A stretch of 59,123 nucleotides of DNA from Pseudomonadota bacterium. Lineage in GTDB: Bacteria > Pseudomonadota > Alphaproteobacteria > Rhodospirillales > Magnetospirillaceae. Below are positions 45,860-53,937 of this stretch, in pieces (the stretch's first letter is position 1; each line of letters begins with the position of its first letter). The DNA lies in assembly GCA_021782815.1 (NCBI GenBank), contig JAJXUO010000015.1:1-59123 (forward strand), in the 5' to 3' direction. The translations under genes were made by a program, and so were the position numbers. Below the pieces are notes generated by a model. The model made no database searches, was not told the origin of the DNA, and was given only the letters and a program-made list of their open reading frames with translations.

Positions 45860-46678
45860 ATGCCGACGTCGCGCGCCATCGGACAAAGCACCAATCTGGT
45901 CGGATTGCCCACGCCGCTGCTGGGATCGGCCGAATTCAACGCGCATCCGCTGCCGCTGCACATCTCCGGCTGCCGCGAAATGAACCCCAATCTGTGGGAG
46001 ATGCTGTCCCAGGCCGAAAGCCTGACGGAAGCGGGCGAGGCCTTTCATGCCTATATGTTGGCCATGTTCGGTATAGATCCTGAGCAGCGCGAGCGCCGCG
46101 AGGCCTCCCGCCCCGGACCGCGCCGCTACCGCTCGTCGTTCCTGCGCCTGCTGAAAGGCTGGGGCTACGACAGCAACGGCCCCGAGGGCGCGGTGCTGAA
46201 AGGCTGGGTGGAAAGCCGCTTCGGCCTCTTTCCCACCTATCACAAGGAGGCCATCACCCGCCTGGGTGGGCCGGTGTGGCTGCGCTACATCGAGGAAAAG
46301 ATGTCGAGCCGCTTCCACAACAACGCCATTCACACCCAGCTCGACATGATGTACGAGTTCTGCCAATGGGCGCTGACGGCCTTCGCCGCCCCCGATCAGC
46401 GTCATCTCACCTTGTACCGCGGCACCAATTCCTTCGACGAGCACCAGATCCTCGCCCGCCTGGACGGGCGCGAGGTGCTGGTGCGCCTGAACAATCTGGC
46501 CTCGTTCAGCGAGGACCGCGACACCGCCGGCTGTTTCGGCGACGTCATTCTCACCGCCCGTGTGCCCACGGCCAAGATCGTCTTCTTCAATACCCTGCTG
46601 CCGGTGCATCCGCTGAAGGGCGAAGGGGAATATCTGGTGATCGGGGGCGAATACCGGGTCACGGCCAGCTATTACTGA
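45860..46678 (+). CDS. draT: Dinitrogenase reductase ADP-ribosyltransferase DraT
   Basis: Inactivates NifH by transferring ADP-ribose from NAD+ to its arginine on ammonium or energy shift. 272 residues. LTLYRGTNSFDEHQIL holds the NAD-binding arginine, VRLNNLASFSEDRDTAGCF the serine/aromatic motif, and GEGEYLVIGGEYRV the catalytic glutamate region. VGLPTPLLGSAEFNAHP near the start is typical of DraT. Divergent from nifH, followed by draG after 14 bases. No sigma-54 box of its own is visible, as expected for a non-NifA draTG promoter. Confidence 0.93.
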   Translation: MPTSRAIGQSTNLVGLPTPLLGSAEFNAHPLPLHISGCREMNPNLWEMLSQAESLTEAGEAFHAYMLAMFGIDPEQRERREASRPGPRRYRSSFLRLLKGWGYDSNGPEGAVLKGWVESRFGLFPTYHKEAITRLGGPVWLRYIEEKMSSRFHNNAIHTQLDMMYEFCQWALTAFAAPDQRHLTLYRGTNSFDEHQILARLDGREVLVRLNNLASFSEDRDTAGCFGDVILTARVPTAKIVFFNTLLPVHPLKGEGEYLVIGGEYRVTASYY

Positions 46679-46692
46679 CGGGAGAGTGCCCG

Positions 46693-47574
46693 ATGATGAC
46701 CCTGCCGAGCGTGGAAGAGCGAGCCCTGGGGGCCTATCTGGGCTTTGCCGTGGGCGATGCCCTGGGCGCCACCGTGGAAATGATGACCAAGGGCGAGATC
46801 GAGACCAAATACCGCGTGCACCGCAAGATGATCGGCGGCGGCTGGCTGCATCTGGCCCCCGGCCAGGTCACCGACGACACCGAGATGTCGCTGGCTTTGG
46901 GCCGCTCGCTGGTGCGAAAAGGCGGTTTCGACCTCAAGGACATCTGCGACGCGTTCGCCGCCTGGCTGAAAAGCGGGCCGGTGGACGTGGGCAACACCTG
47001 CCGGCGCGGCATCCGCCGCTATATGACCGGCGGCCCCATGCAGGGGGAATATTGCGAGGGCGACGGCGGCAACGGCGGCGCCATGCGGGTGCTGCCGGTG
47101 GCTCTGGCCCGCTGGCGCGACCCCACCGCCGCCGCCGAATGGACCCTGGCCCAGGCCCGCATCACCCATCACCACCCGCTGTCCGACGCCGCCTCCCTGT
47201 CCTTGACCGCCATGGTGGCGGCGCTGTTGCGGGACGAAGGCATGCGCGGCGTGCGGGAGGTGGTGCACGATCTGGAATCCCGCCACAAAAGCTTCCGCTT
47301 CGACAAATATCGCGGCCTGTCATCGGCCTATATCGTCGACACCATGCAGACGGTGATCCATTTCTATTTCCTCACCGACACCTTTTCCGACTGCCTGCTG
47401 CGCACCGTCAACCAGGGCGGCGACGCCGACACCACCGGGGCCCTGGCCGGCATGCTGGCCGGCGCCACCTACGGCCTGGACGCCATCCCGCCGGCCTGGC
47501 TGAACAAACTGGATAAGACGGTGGCCGAGGAGATCCGCGCCCAGGTGCCGGCCCTGCTGGCTATGGCCGGGTAA
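46693..47574 (+). CDS. draG: ADP-ribosyl-[dinitrogen reductase] hydrolase DraG
   Basis: Removes ADP-ribose from NifH, restoring activity. 293 residues. The binuclear Mn2+ site is made by VTDDTEMSLALGRSL (about 57-71) and NQGGDADTTGALAGMLAG (about 239-256); LGFAVGDALGATVEMMTKGE is the usual start. ATG 46693 has GGGAGAG upstream. It ends 14 bases inside the 3' end of a convergent gene. Confidence 0.95.
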   Translation: MMTLPSVEERALGAYLGFAVGDALGATVEMMTKGEIETKYRVHRKMIGGGWLHLAPGQVTDDTEMSLALGRSLVRKGGFDLKDICDAFAAWLKSGPVDVGNTCRRGIRRYMTGGPMQGEYCEGDGGNGGAMRVLPVALARWRDPTAAAEWTLAQARITHHHPLSDAASLSLTAMVAALLRDEGMRGVREVVHDLESRHKSFRFDKYRGLSSAYIVDTMQTVIHFYFLTDTFSDCLLRTVNQGGDADTTGALAGMLAGATYGLDAIPPAWLNKLDKTVAEEIRAQVPALLAMAG

Positions 47575-47992
47575 GGGCCGAAAGCGGCAGGCAGGGCTTG
47601 CCGTCGGCATGGTCGCAGCCGTCGGCCACCGCCTCGCCAGCGGCGAGGCCGATCCAGGCCGCCACCTCGGTTTCGTCGAAACCGCAGCGATACTGGTCGG
47701 CCACCCGCATCAGCGGACGGCGGACCAGCAGGGGATTGGCGCACATCAGGGCCAAAGCCTCGGCCTCGCCCAGCCGCTGCGGCAATATCTCGCCGTCGCG
47801 CACCGGCGGCGCCGAGATATTGAACCAGTCCAGCACCGGCATGGCGCCGAAAAAAGGCCGCAGCCGCTGTGGCGTCCAGTCCTCGCGCAGGAGGTCGCGC
47901 ACCTCCAGCGTGTGGCCCGAGTCCAACAGGCGGCGTTTCTGGCGGCGGTTGCCGCTGCAGCCCGGCTTTTCGTAGAAAACGATGTGCGCCAT
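47561..47992 (-). CDS. Nitrogenase-associated ArsC-like protein
   Basis: 143 residues of the ArsC/Spx thioredoxin-like fold: MAHIVFYEKPGCSGNRRQKR has a single redox Cys in GCSGN, not a CxxC, then LLREDWTPQRLRPFFG and LVRRPLMRVADQYRCGFDE. This subgroup ('nitrogenase-associated protein', related to NifO) is found in nif clusters; NifO is linked to molybdenum use between nitrogenase and nitrate reductase. Last gene of the nifB operon, 7 bases after the FeSII gene, convergent with and overlapping draG by 14 bases. Confidence 0.85.
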   Translation of the reverse strand: MAHIVFYEKPGCSGNRRQKRRLLDSGHTLEVRDLLREDWTPQRLRPFFGAMPVLDWFNISAPPVRDGEILPQRLGEAEALALMCANPLLVRRPLMRVADQYRCGFDETEVAAWIGLAAGEAVADGCDHADGKPCLPLSALTRP

Positions 47993-47999
47993 GCCGCCC

Positions 48000-48383
48000 T
48001 CAGCGCCGCAGGTCGATCTCGACCCCGGCCTCGCCGGAGAACTCCACCAGAATATCCTCGTCACGGACGATATACTGGCAGGCCAGACGGTAAGGCGGCG
48101 GCAGATCCTCGACCTCGGCCTTTTCCAGCAAGGCGCGCGACAGCTTGCCGTTCACCGACAGGGTCAGCTTCTCCTTGTCGGTCAGGGCCATGGCCATGGG
48201 CCGGTCGTTGCCGAGGAAGGTGACCTTGATCAGGCAGGAACCGCATTCGCCGTCCTGGCACTGGCAGGGAATGGGAATATTGTGGGTCTTGGCGATGGCG
48301 AGCAGGGTGCCCTTGTCGCCGGCCACCGCGTAAACGGTGACGTCCTTGTCCATGATGGGGCTGCTGAAGGTGATGTTCGCCAT
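48000..48383 (-). CDS. FeSII (Shethna)-type 2Fe-2S protective ferredoxin
   Basis: 127 residues. The 2Fe-2S ligands are in PIPCQCQDGECGSCLIKVTF and PPYRLACQYIVRDED. The overall sequence, including ITFSSPIMDKD at the start and DILVEFSGEAG at the end, closely follows the Azotobacter vinelandii Shethna protein II as I remember it. That protein locks nitrogenase into an oxygen-resistant complex under oxygen stress. It is in the nifB operon, so it is probably made together with nitrogenase assembly proteins. Confidence 0.85.
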   Translation of the reverse strand: MANITFSSPIMDKDVTVYAVAGDKGTLLAIAKTHNIPIPCQCQDGECGSCLIKVTFLGNDRPMAMALTDKEKLTLSVNGKLSRALLEKAEVEDLPPPYRLACQYIVRDEDILVEFSGEAGVEIDLRR

Positions 48384-48404
48384 GAGATCCTCCCTGGTTT
48401 TGCG

Positions 48405-49253
48405 TTATGGCGATGGGGGAACGGCCGCCAGAAGCTCCGCCGCCCGCGCCAACGGCAGGGGCAGCGGCGTGATGCCGGTGACGGCGAAAAATTTCTCCTC
48501 GTTGCGCGTCAGCCCCTCCGGCGGCACCACGGCGTAATGCGGTCCGGCCGAATGTTTGACAATGGAGCGGGCGAAGGTGCGCAGGATCTGATCATAAAAG
48601 CGGCAGCCCAGGAACAGGAAGCCGCGGGCGGCGCGGCGCGCCTTCACCGCCTCGGGGATGGGGGTCTGGATGTCGATATCGGTCAGCACCTCGACATAAT
48701 CGGCGTCCGAGGCCAGAACGTCGCCGGCCGGGCGGGTGGCGCCGTGCGGTTTGTAGAGCAGGGTGGTCCAGCCGTGCGCCGCCGTTTCCGGGCATTCCCC
48801 ACCCTCGGCGTCGTAGGCGCGGAACCAGGGGGCCTCGTCGGTGCGGCGCGCCTTGGAGGCGCCCTGAATCAGCCCCCAGTCCGTGCGGCCGGCCAGGGCC
48901 TCGGCCATGGTGGCGTCGTACCAGCTATCGACGATCAACGGCAGCCGGGGCAGGCCGGCCAGCCAGCGGTGCAGCGGCAAAGGCTCCGGCACCGGCTGGA
49001 AGATCTCCAGCATCAGCCGGTCCAGGGCAACGCGGTGGCGGAAGGTTTCGATATATTGGGCGGCATGCCACATATTGCCGGCGATGCGTCCCGGCACCGC
49101 CACCTGCCGGGTCAGACGCAGCGCCAGTTCGCGCGCCCCCGCCGGCACCACCGGCGGCGCCGCGCCCAGGGTCAAAAGATCGGGGCCGAGATAAGGGATC
49201 AGCCGTCCGGCCGCCACCTCGCCGCCCAGGCGGAGCAGTTCCGCCTCAGGCAT
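48405..49253 (-). CDS. Divergent SIR2-like protein in the nifB operon
   Basis: 282 residues. It looks like a SIR2-type NAD-binding fold: RLIPYLGPDLLTLG in place of the GAG(I/A)S motif, LPLIVDSWYDATMAEAL in place of the TTNYD motif, YKPHGA with the catalytic-type histidine, and FLFLGCRFYDQILRTFARSI near the end. The T-x-N residues of active sirtuins are not conserved, so deacylase activity is doubtful; NAD hydrolysis or binding remains possible. It overlaps nifT by 8 bases. Family known beside nif genes, role unknown to me. Confidence 0.65.
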   Translation of the reverse strand: MPEAELLRLGGEVAAGRLIPYLGPDLLTLGAAPPVVPAGARELALRLTRQVAVPGRIAGNMWHAAQYIETFRHRVALDRLMLEIFQPVPEPLPLHRWLAGLPRLPLIVDSWYDATMAEALAGRTDWGLIQGASKARRTDEAPWFRAYDAEGGECPETAAHGWTTLLYKPHGATRPAGDVLASDADYVEVLTDIDIQTPIPEAVKARRAARGFLFLGCRFYDQILRTFARSIVKHSAGPHYAVVPPEGLTRNEEKFFAVTGITPLPLPLARAAELLAAVPPSP

Positions 49254-49461
49254 CCTCGTCTCCCAGCTTGCGGGCCTCGACGGTGATGGGCAGCGGCGTG
49301 TCGGCGGCCATCTCGGGCATCTGGAAACGCCAGCCGTTGGCGATGCGGATCACCCCGCCCCAAATGCCGGGCCGCTCCGCCTCCACCACCTTCTCTTCCA
49401 GGTCTTTCTTGGGCACATAGATTTCGTAGGCCTGGCCCACCTTGCGCAGGGTCACCTTCAT
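49246..49461 (-). CDS. nifT: NifT/FixU family protein
   Basis: 71 residues: MKVTLRKVGQAYEIYVPKKD, then IWGGVIRIANGWRFQMPEM and PLPITVEARKL, the complete NifT pattern. Function unclear (dispensable in tested species). It overlaps nifZ upstream by 4 bases (ATGA) and the SIR2-like gene downstream. Confidence 0.93.
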   Translation of the reverse strand: MKVTLRKVGQAYEIYVPKKDLEEKVVEAERPGIWGGVIRIANGWRFQMPEMAADTPLPITVEARKLGDEDA

Positions 49462-49724
49462 GGCGGCGTCTCCAGATTTTCCAGTTCATGGCCGCGCATG
49501 CCCACCAGCATGCCGCGATCGACAAAATCGACGGCGTAGACATAGAAGCGGTTGAGAAAGGTTCCCACCGACTTCACATAGCCGACGTCGCCGGGCTGGA
49601 TCAGGAAGGCGCCCAGGGGCAGGCCGGGATAGGTGCCGTCGTTGCGCACCTCTCGCAAGGCCCGCACTTTTCCCCCTTGCTCAAAGGCCGGGGGATCGTA
49701 AAGCTCCGTGCGGCTGTCGTGCAT
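49458..49724 (-). CDS. nifZ: NifZ, MoFe protein P-cluster maturation factor
   Basis: 88 residues. FEQGGKVRALREVRNDGTYP, PGDVGYVKSVGTFLNRFYVY and AVDFVDRGMLVGMRGHEL are the NifZ signature. It helps to form the second P-cluster in MoFe protein. The start at 49724 (MHDSRTE) follows GGAGGGCGGCC; the longer ORF to 49892 overlaps the ferredoxin gene. Confidence 0.93.
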   Translation of the reverse strand: MHDSRTELYDPPAFEQGGKVRALREVRNDGTYPGLPLGAFLIQPGDVGYVKSVGTFLNRFYVYAVDFVDRGMLVGMRGHELENLETPP

Positions 49725-49759
49725 GGCCGCCCTCCTGTTCCGTCTCGTGTGGCGCGGCT

Positions 49760-49948
49760 TTAAGCCTGAACGATGCAATCGTCCACCGGGCACACCGCCC
49801 GGCATTTCGGCGCGTCGCCGTCGCATTCGGTGCAGGCCGAGGCCTTGATGGCGTAGGCGCTGCCCTTCATGGAGATGGCGGCGTTGGGGCATTCGAATTC
49901 GCAGGCGCCGCAGGCCGAGCAGGTGGAGGCGATGATTTTCAGAGCCAT
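49760..49948 (-). CDS. fdxN: 2[4Fe-4S] ferredoxin of the nifB operon (FdxN type)
   Basis: 62 residues with [16 protein letters not shown] (C-x2-C-x2-C-x3-C-P) and a second motif [20 protein letters not shown] carrying the longer spacing typical of nif FdxN. It supplies electrons to NifB or nitrogenase. It follows nifB after 36 bases with an AAGGAGAA before the ATG. Confidence 0.93.
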   Translation of the reverse strand: MALKIIASTCSACGACEFECPNAAISMKGSAYAIKASACTECDGDAPKCRAVCPVDDCIVQA

Positions 49949-49984
49949 GATGATTCTCCTTCAGCTTTCAAACAACAAACGGGG

Positions 49985-51454
49985 TCAGGCGATGCCGCGA
50001 TCGTCGTCGCGATCGGCCTCGGCGGCGAACCAGGCGGCGATGGCGGGCTCGATATAGTCGAACGGATGCGTGTCGATGACCTGGATGCCGGCCCGCGCCA
50101 GGTCGCGCCGGGGGCAGGAGCCGATCTTGGCGGTGAACACCGCCTGAACGCCCTCCAGAACCGCCAGACTGTCGTCCAGACGGTCATCGTCGCCATAGCC
50201 GCCCTGGCAGTAGGTTTCCACCTTGCGGTGGCCGACGAAGCGCACGCCGTGGCCGTCCACCTCGTAGATCTGGAATTCGCCGGCATGGCCGAAATGCTGG
50301 TTGATGCGCCCGCCGCCCTTGGTGGTGACCGCCACCAGACGCGGCGGCATGTCCAGGCGCTGCAAACGCCGGGTGGCGCCGGCCGCCGCCGCGGCGCGAT
50401 CGGCCCGTTCCCGCTCCACCACCTCGCGATAGAGGCGGCGGGGTTCGGGGTCGTAGGCGGCGGGAGCCTCGTCCAGCTTGTCCAGGGTGAACTGCTGCGA
50501 CAGATCCTCGCCCAGCAGGCCCACGGCGTCGGCGCGGCACTGGCGGCAGTGCCGCATCAGATTGGCGCCGCCGGCCAGGCGGTCCTGCAGGGTCTTCAAT
50601 TCGTCGGGGCTGGGACCGCGCCGCCCTTCCAGGCCGAAGGCGGTGCCGTGCGCCGCATCGGAGATCAGCGGCAGCACATTGTGCAGGAAGGCGCCGCGCT
50701 CCTTGATGGCGGCGTTGACGGCGGGCAGATGCTGATCGTTGATGCCGGGGATCATCACCGAATTGACCTTGACCAGGATGCCCCGGGCGGTCAGCGCCTC
50801 CAGGCCTTCCATCTGCCGCTCGTGCAGAATGCGCGCCCCTTCGACGCCGGTATAGCGCTTGCCGTTGAAATAGATCCAGGGATAGATGGCCGCCCCCACC
50901 TCGGGATCCACCATGTTGATGGTGATGGTGACGTGGTCGATATTGTGGCTGGCGATGCGCTCCACATGGTCGGGCAGCACCAGACCGTTGGTGGAGATGC
51001 AGAACTTGATGTCGGGCAGATGCTGTTCCACCAGGCGGAAGGTCTCGAAGGTGCGGCGCCAGTCGAACAGGGCGTCGCCCGGCCCCGCCACCCCCAGCAC
51101 CGACAGCTGCGGCACCTTGGCCGCCACCGCCAGCACCTTGCGCAGCCCCTGCTCGGGGCTCAAGCGCTCGCTGGTGACGCCGGGGCGGGATTCGTTGGCG
51201 CAATCGTATTTGCGATTGCAGTAGTTGCACTGGATGTTGCAGGCGGGCGCCACCGCCAGATGCATGCGGGCGAAGAAGTGATGCGCCTCCTCGCTGTAGC
51301 AGGGGTGATCCTTGATCTTTTCCCAGACATGGGCCGGAACGTCGGCGGCGCCTTGCGAGGAACCGCAGGATTTGGCGGCGCATCCCGACGCGGCGGGAGA
51401 GACAGCGTCGCCGGGTTTGGCGATCTTGCGCAGGGGAACGATGTTGTTGGTCAC
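49985..51454 (-). CDS. nifB: NifB, radical SAM FeMo-co precursor synthase
   Basis: 489 residues. The radical SAM cluster motif C-x3-C-x2-C is in APACNIQCNYCNRKYDCANE (about 72-91), with VAGPGDALFDW and the RCMQC-like HCRQCRADAVGLLGED. A C-terminal NifX-like domain follows (INQHFGHAGEFQIYEVDG, about 395-470). It makes NifB-co, the core of FeMo-co. The start is GTG at 51454 (VTNNIVPLRK) with GGAGG 6 bases upstream; the longer ORF crosses the sigma-54 promoter. First gene of a seven-gene operon. Confidence 0.95.
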   Translation of the reverse strand: MTNNIVPLRKIAKPGDAVSPAASGCAAKSCGSSQGAADVPAHVWEKIKDHPCYSEEAHHFFARMHLAVAPACNIQCNYCNRKYDCANESRPGVTSERLSPEQGLRKVLAVAAKVPQLSVLGVAGPGDALFDWRRTFETFRLVEQHLPDIKFCISTNGLVLPDHVERIASHNIDHVTITINMVDPEVGAAIYPWIYFNGKRYTGVEGARILHERQMEGLEALTARGILVKVNSVMIPGINDQHLPAVNAAIKERGAFLHNVLPLISDAAHGTAFGLEGRRGPSPDELKTLQDRLAGGANLMRHCRQCRADAVGLLGEDLSQQFTLDKLDEAPAAYDPEPRRLYREVVERERADRAAAAAGATRRLQRLDMPPRLVAVTTKGGGRINQHFGHAGEFQIYEVDGHGVRFVGHRKVETYCQGGYGDDDRLDDSLAVLEGVQAVFTAKIGSCPRRDLARAGIQVIDTHPFDYIEPAIAAWFAAEADRDDDRGIA

Positions 51455-51494
51455 CGGCAGCCTCCGCCATTGGGGTTGGTCACCGACGACCTGT

Positions 51495-51509
51495 GCAATG
51501 GGGATGCCA
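51495..51509 (-). promoter_or_regulatory. Sigma-54 promoter of the nifB operon
   Basis: On the minus strand TGGCAT-CCCCA-TTGC matches the -24/-12 consensus. The predicted start is near 51483, 29 bases before the nifB GTG. Confidence 0.85.
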
Positions 51510-51550
51510 ACCGGGAATCTGCGGAGAAAATGGCGGAAATCCAAGAAAAA

Positions 51551-51576
51551 CGCCCCTGTCGCACATGCGACAGGGG
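51551..51576 (-). terminator. nifA terminator that also contains the nifB NifA site
   Basis: On the transcribed strand a perfect stem with arms CGCCCCTGTCGCA / TGCGACAGGGGCG is followed directly by TTTTTCTT, a full intrinsic terminator 14 bases past the nifA stop. The same bases contain TGT-CGCACATGCG-ACA (51557-51572), the NifA binding site centred about 81 bases before the predicted nifB start. Confidence 0.82.
51557..51572. promoter_or_regulatory. NifA upstream activator site of nifB
   Basis: TGT-CGCACATGCG-ACA fits TGT-N10-ACA and is a near-perfect palindrome, lying inside the nifA terminator stem. Confidence 0.88.
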
Positions 51577-51589
51577 CGGGTCGCCAACC

Positions 51590-53296
51590 CTACAATTGGC
51601 GGATTTCCACGTTGTGCTTCTTCAGGGCGTAACCGATCTGGCGGGGGGTGAGACCCAGCAGGCGGGCGGCCTTGGCCTGCACCCAGCCGCAGCGCTCCAT
51701 GGCCTGTACCAGGATTTCCCGCTGCGTGAGGGCGGCGGCGTCGGACGAGGCGGCGAAAGCGGCGGGAACCTCGTCGGCCTCCACCGGAAGCGGCGGCGGC
51801 GCGGCGGGGGGAGGAGGCGGCGAAAGCGGCGGCACCTCGGCGAAGGCCGGCTCCGGCACCGGGATGGCGCCGGGCAGCTTGCCGCCCCACAGGGTGGACG
51901 ACAGACACAGATCGCGGCGGCAGGAAAGATCGATCTCGTCGATGACCTCGCCCGGCGTCATGGTGGCGGTGCGCCAGATGCAGTTCTGCAGTTCGCGCAC
52001 ATTGCCGGGGAATTTGCAGCGCTGCATGATGGAGATCGCCTTCTGGGTGATGCCCACATTGCGGCCGTTCTCGCGGTTGAACTGATCGAGGAAATGCGAG
52101 GCCAGCAAGGGGATATCGCCCACCCGCTCGCGCAGCGGCGGCAGGAAGATCGGCACCACGTTGAGGCGGTAATAAAGATCGGCGCGGAACTCGCCCTTGC
52201 TCACCGCCTGTTCCAGATTGCGGTTGGTGGCGGCCACCAGCCGCACATCCACCTTGAGGGTGCGGCTGCCGCCCACCCGCTCGAACTCGCCCTCCTGCAG
52301 GGCGCGCAGCAGCTTCGACTGGAAGCTGGCGGAAATGTCGCCGATCTCGTCCAGGAACAGGGTGCCGCCATTGGCCAGCTCGAAGCGGCCCTTGCGCTCC
52401 GACACCGCGCCGGTGAAGGCCCCCTTCTCGTGTCCGAACAGTTCGGATTCCAGCACGCTTTCCGACAAAGCGGCGCAATTGACCTTGATGAAGGGCTTGG
52501 CGACGCGCGGCGACAGCTGGTGAATGGCCTGGGCGATCATCTCCTTGCCGGTGCCGCTTTCGCCGCGCAGCAGCACCGTGGCCTTGGAGGGCGCCGCCTG
52601 CTGCACCTGGGCGAACACCCGGCGCATGGCCTCCGAACCGCCCACCACGTCCTCCAGCCCACGCACCGGCGCGCCGGCCTTGATCTTCACCACCTGCTTG
52701 CTGAGGCGGGCGTTGTCTTCCAGCAATTGCCCGCGATCGGCCAAAACCTTGCCGTGCAGACGCACGCTCTGACCGATGAGGGTGGCCACCATGGAGAGGA
52801 AGCGCTGGTCGCGCTGCAACAGCTGCGGCACCCCCTCGGGCAGCGGCCGCAACACCGACAGCACGCCGAAGGGGCGGTCGCTGGTGCGGATCGGCACCGC
52901 CAGGAAGGCGGCGCCCTCATCCTCCAGCAGGTTGAGGCAGTCGGAGACGTAGGGCGCCAGGGCCGGTTCGTCCTGGGCGTCGGGCACCACCAGCGGGCTG
53001 CCGCTGTCCAGCACCTTGCGCGCCTCGGCCACCGGATACTCCAGGGCGCCGTCGCGGGCGGCGCGCAGGGTCATGCCGGTGACGGCGGCGAACGACAGCG
53101 CCGCGTCGCCGTCGTCCAGCAACACCACCCCATGGCGCATGTCGAGATAGGACGACAGGATGTTCAGAACATCATGCAGGGATTTGTCGAGGTCGAGGGA
53201 GGCGCCCAGGACCTTGCTGATTTCGTAGATGCCGATCAACAGGGCGTCGCTGCTGTCGCCCCGGTTCCGCTCAAAACTTTTCATGGCGCGAGACAC
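51590..53296 (-). CDS. nifA: NifA, sigma-54-dependent activator of nif genes
   Basis: 568 residues: N-terminal GAF domain (about 20-170), AAA+ domain (about 218-455) with Walker A RGESGTGKEMIAQA, sigma-54 contact loop HEKGAFTGAVS and LFLDEIGDIS, a proline-rich linker, and a C-terminal Fis-type HTH (QAKAARLLGLTPRQIGYALK). The interdomain C-x11-C-x19-C-x4-C motif (CKFPGNVRELQNC through SCRRDLC) marks the oxygen-sensitive alphaproteobacterial type needing no NifL. I see no sigma-54 box before it. The GAF domain probably responds to nitrogen signals. Confidence 0.96.
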   Translation of the reverse strand: MSRAMKSFERNRGDSSDALLIGIYEISKVLGASLDLDKSLHDVLNILSSYLDMRHGVVLLDDGDAALSFAAVTGMTLRAARDGALEYPVAEARKVLDSGSPLVVPDAQDEPALAPYVSDCLNLLEDEGAAFLAVPIRTSDRPFGVLSVLRPLPEGVPQLLQRDQRFLSMVATLIGQSVRLHGKVLADRGQLLEDNARLSKQVVKIKAGAPVRGLEDVVGGSEAMRRVFAQVQQAAPSKATVLLRGESGTGKEMIAQAIHQLSPRVAKPFIKVNCAALSESVLESELFGHEKGAFTGAVSERKGRFELANGGTLFLDEIGDISASFQSKLLRALQEGEFERVGGSRTLKVDVRLVAATNRNLEQAVSKGEFRADLYYRLNVVPIFLPPLRERVGDIPLLASHFLDQFNRENGRNVGITQKAISIMQRCKFPGNVRELQNCIWRTATMTPGEVIDEIDLSCRRDLCLSSTLWGGKLPGAIPVPEPAFAEVPPLSPPPPPAAPPPLPVEADEVPAAFAASSDAAALTQREILVQAMERCGWVQAKAARLLGLTPRQIGYALKKHNVEIRQL

Positions 53297-53383
53297 TCCG
53301 CCAAAGACTATTTTTTGCGCAATCCCAGACGTTGCCTATTTTTTTAACATTATTCACATCCTCCCCCGCCCGCGTCCAGCAAA

Positions 53384-53425
53384 AAGGGATAGACCATACG
53401 TCCATATGGGCGCGGCCTATCCCTT
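53384..53425 (-). terminator. Terminator of the fixABCX operon
   Basis: AAGGGATAG (53384-53392) pairs with CTATCCCTT (53417-53425), and on the transcribed minus strand TTTTTG follows the stem. It lies 35 bases past the stop of the ferritin-like gene and before the nifA start. Confidence 0.8.
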
Positions 53426-53460
53426 GGGAAAGAGAGCTGGGGAGAGGATATCGGGGGATA

Positions 53461-53925
53461 TTATTGCGCGGCGGCGTCCATGCGGGCGATCCAGCGTTCC
53501 ACCGCCCGCACGTGTTGCGCCTCCTCCTCGACGAAGGCCTCGGCCAGAACGCGGATTTCCGGATCCTGCGCCTCCTCCAGCACCTGACGATAGAAATCAT
53601 ACCCGGCCTGTTCCGCCGCCAGGGCCAGATCCAGGGCCTGGCGCACGTCCATCAGGGGATCGGCGCCGTGAATGGCGGCGCTTTCCGGGCTTTCCAGGCC
53701 GGGCCAGACGAACTCGTCCGGCTGCATCCCGGGCAGCGAGCGGAAACCGGCGCGGGCGCGGGCCTCCTGATAATGCGCCCGCGAATATTGGGCCATCTGC
53801 CGGAAGAAGGCCTCCACCTCGGCATTGCCGAAGCCGCGCGCCGCGTCGGCCAGTTCGGAAAAGCGCAGGGCGGCGTCCTGCTCAAGCTTGCAGGCATGGG
53901 CCAGAAAGGCCTCGACTGTGTCCAT
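53461..53925 (-). CDS. Ferritin-like (rubrerythrin-type) protein of the fix operon
   Basis: 154 residues, a four-helix ferritin-like fold: KLEQDAALRFSELAD (helix 1), MAQYSRAHYQEAR (helix 2), LDLALAAEQAGYDFYRQVLE (helix 3) and EAFVEEEAQHVRAVERW (helix 4, E-x-x-H). The helix-2 position that is E-x-x-H in rubrerythrins reads S-x-x-H, so one metal ligand may be missing or shifted. There is no rubredoxin domain. Last gene of the fix operon, 12 bases after fixX. A peroxide or oxygen-protecting role is inferred. Confidence 0.78.
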   Translation of the reverse strand: MDTVEAFLAHACKLEQDAALRFSELADAARGFGNAEVEAFFRQMAQYSRAHYQEARARAGFRSLPGMQPDEFVWPGLESPESAAIHGADPLMDVRQALDLALAAEQAGYDFYRQVLEEAQDPEIRVLAEAFVEEEAQHVRAVERWIARMDAAAQ

Positions 53926-53937
53926 TCCCTCGACCCC

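Noticed and set aside
45790..45860. Sigma-54 promoter for draT (TGGACATGGGCATTGC)
   Set aside because: The GG-to-GC spacing is one base too long and the -24 box is poor; draTG promoters are generally not NifA-controlled.
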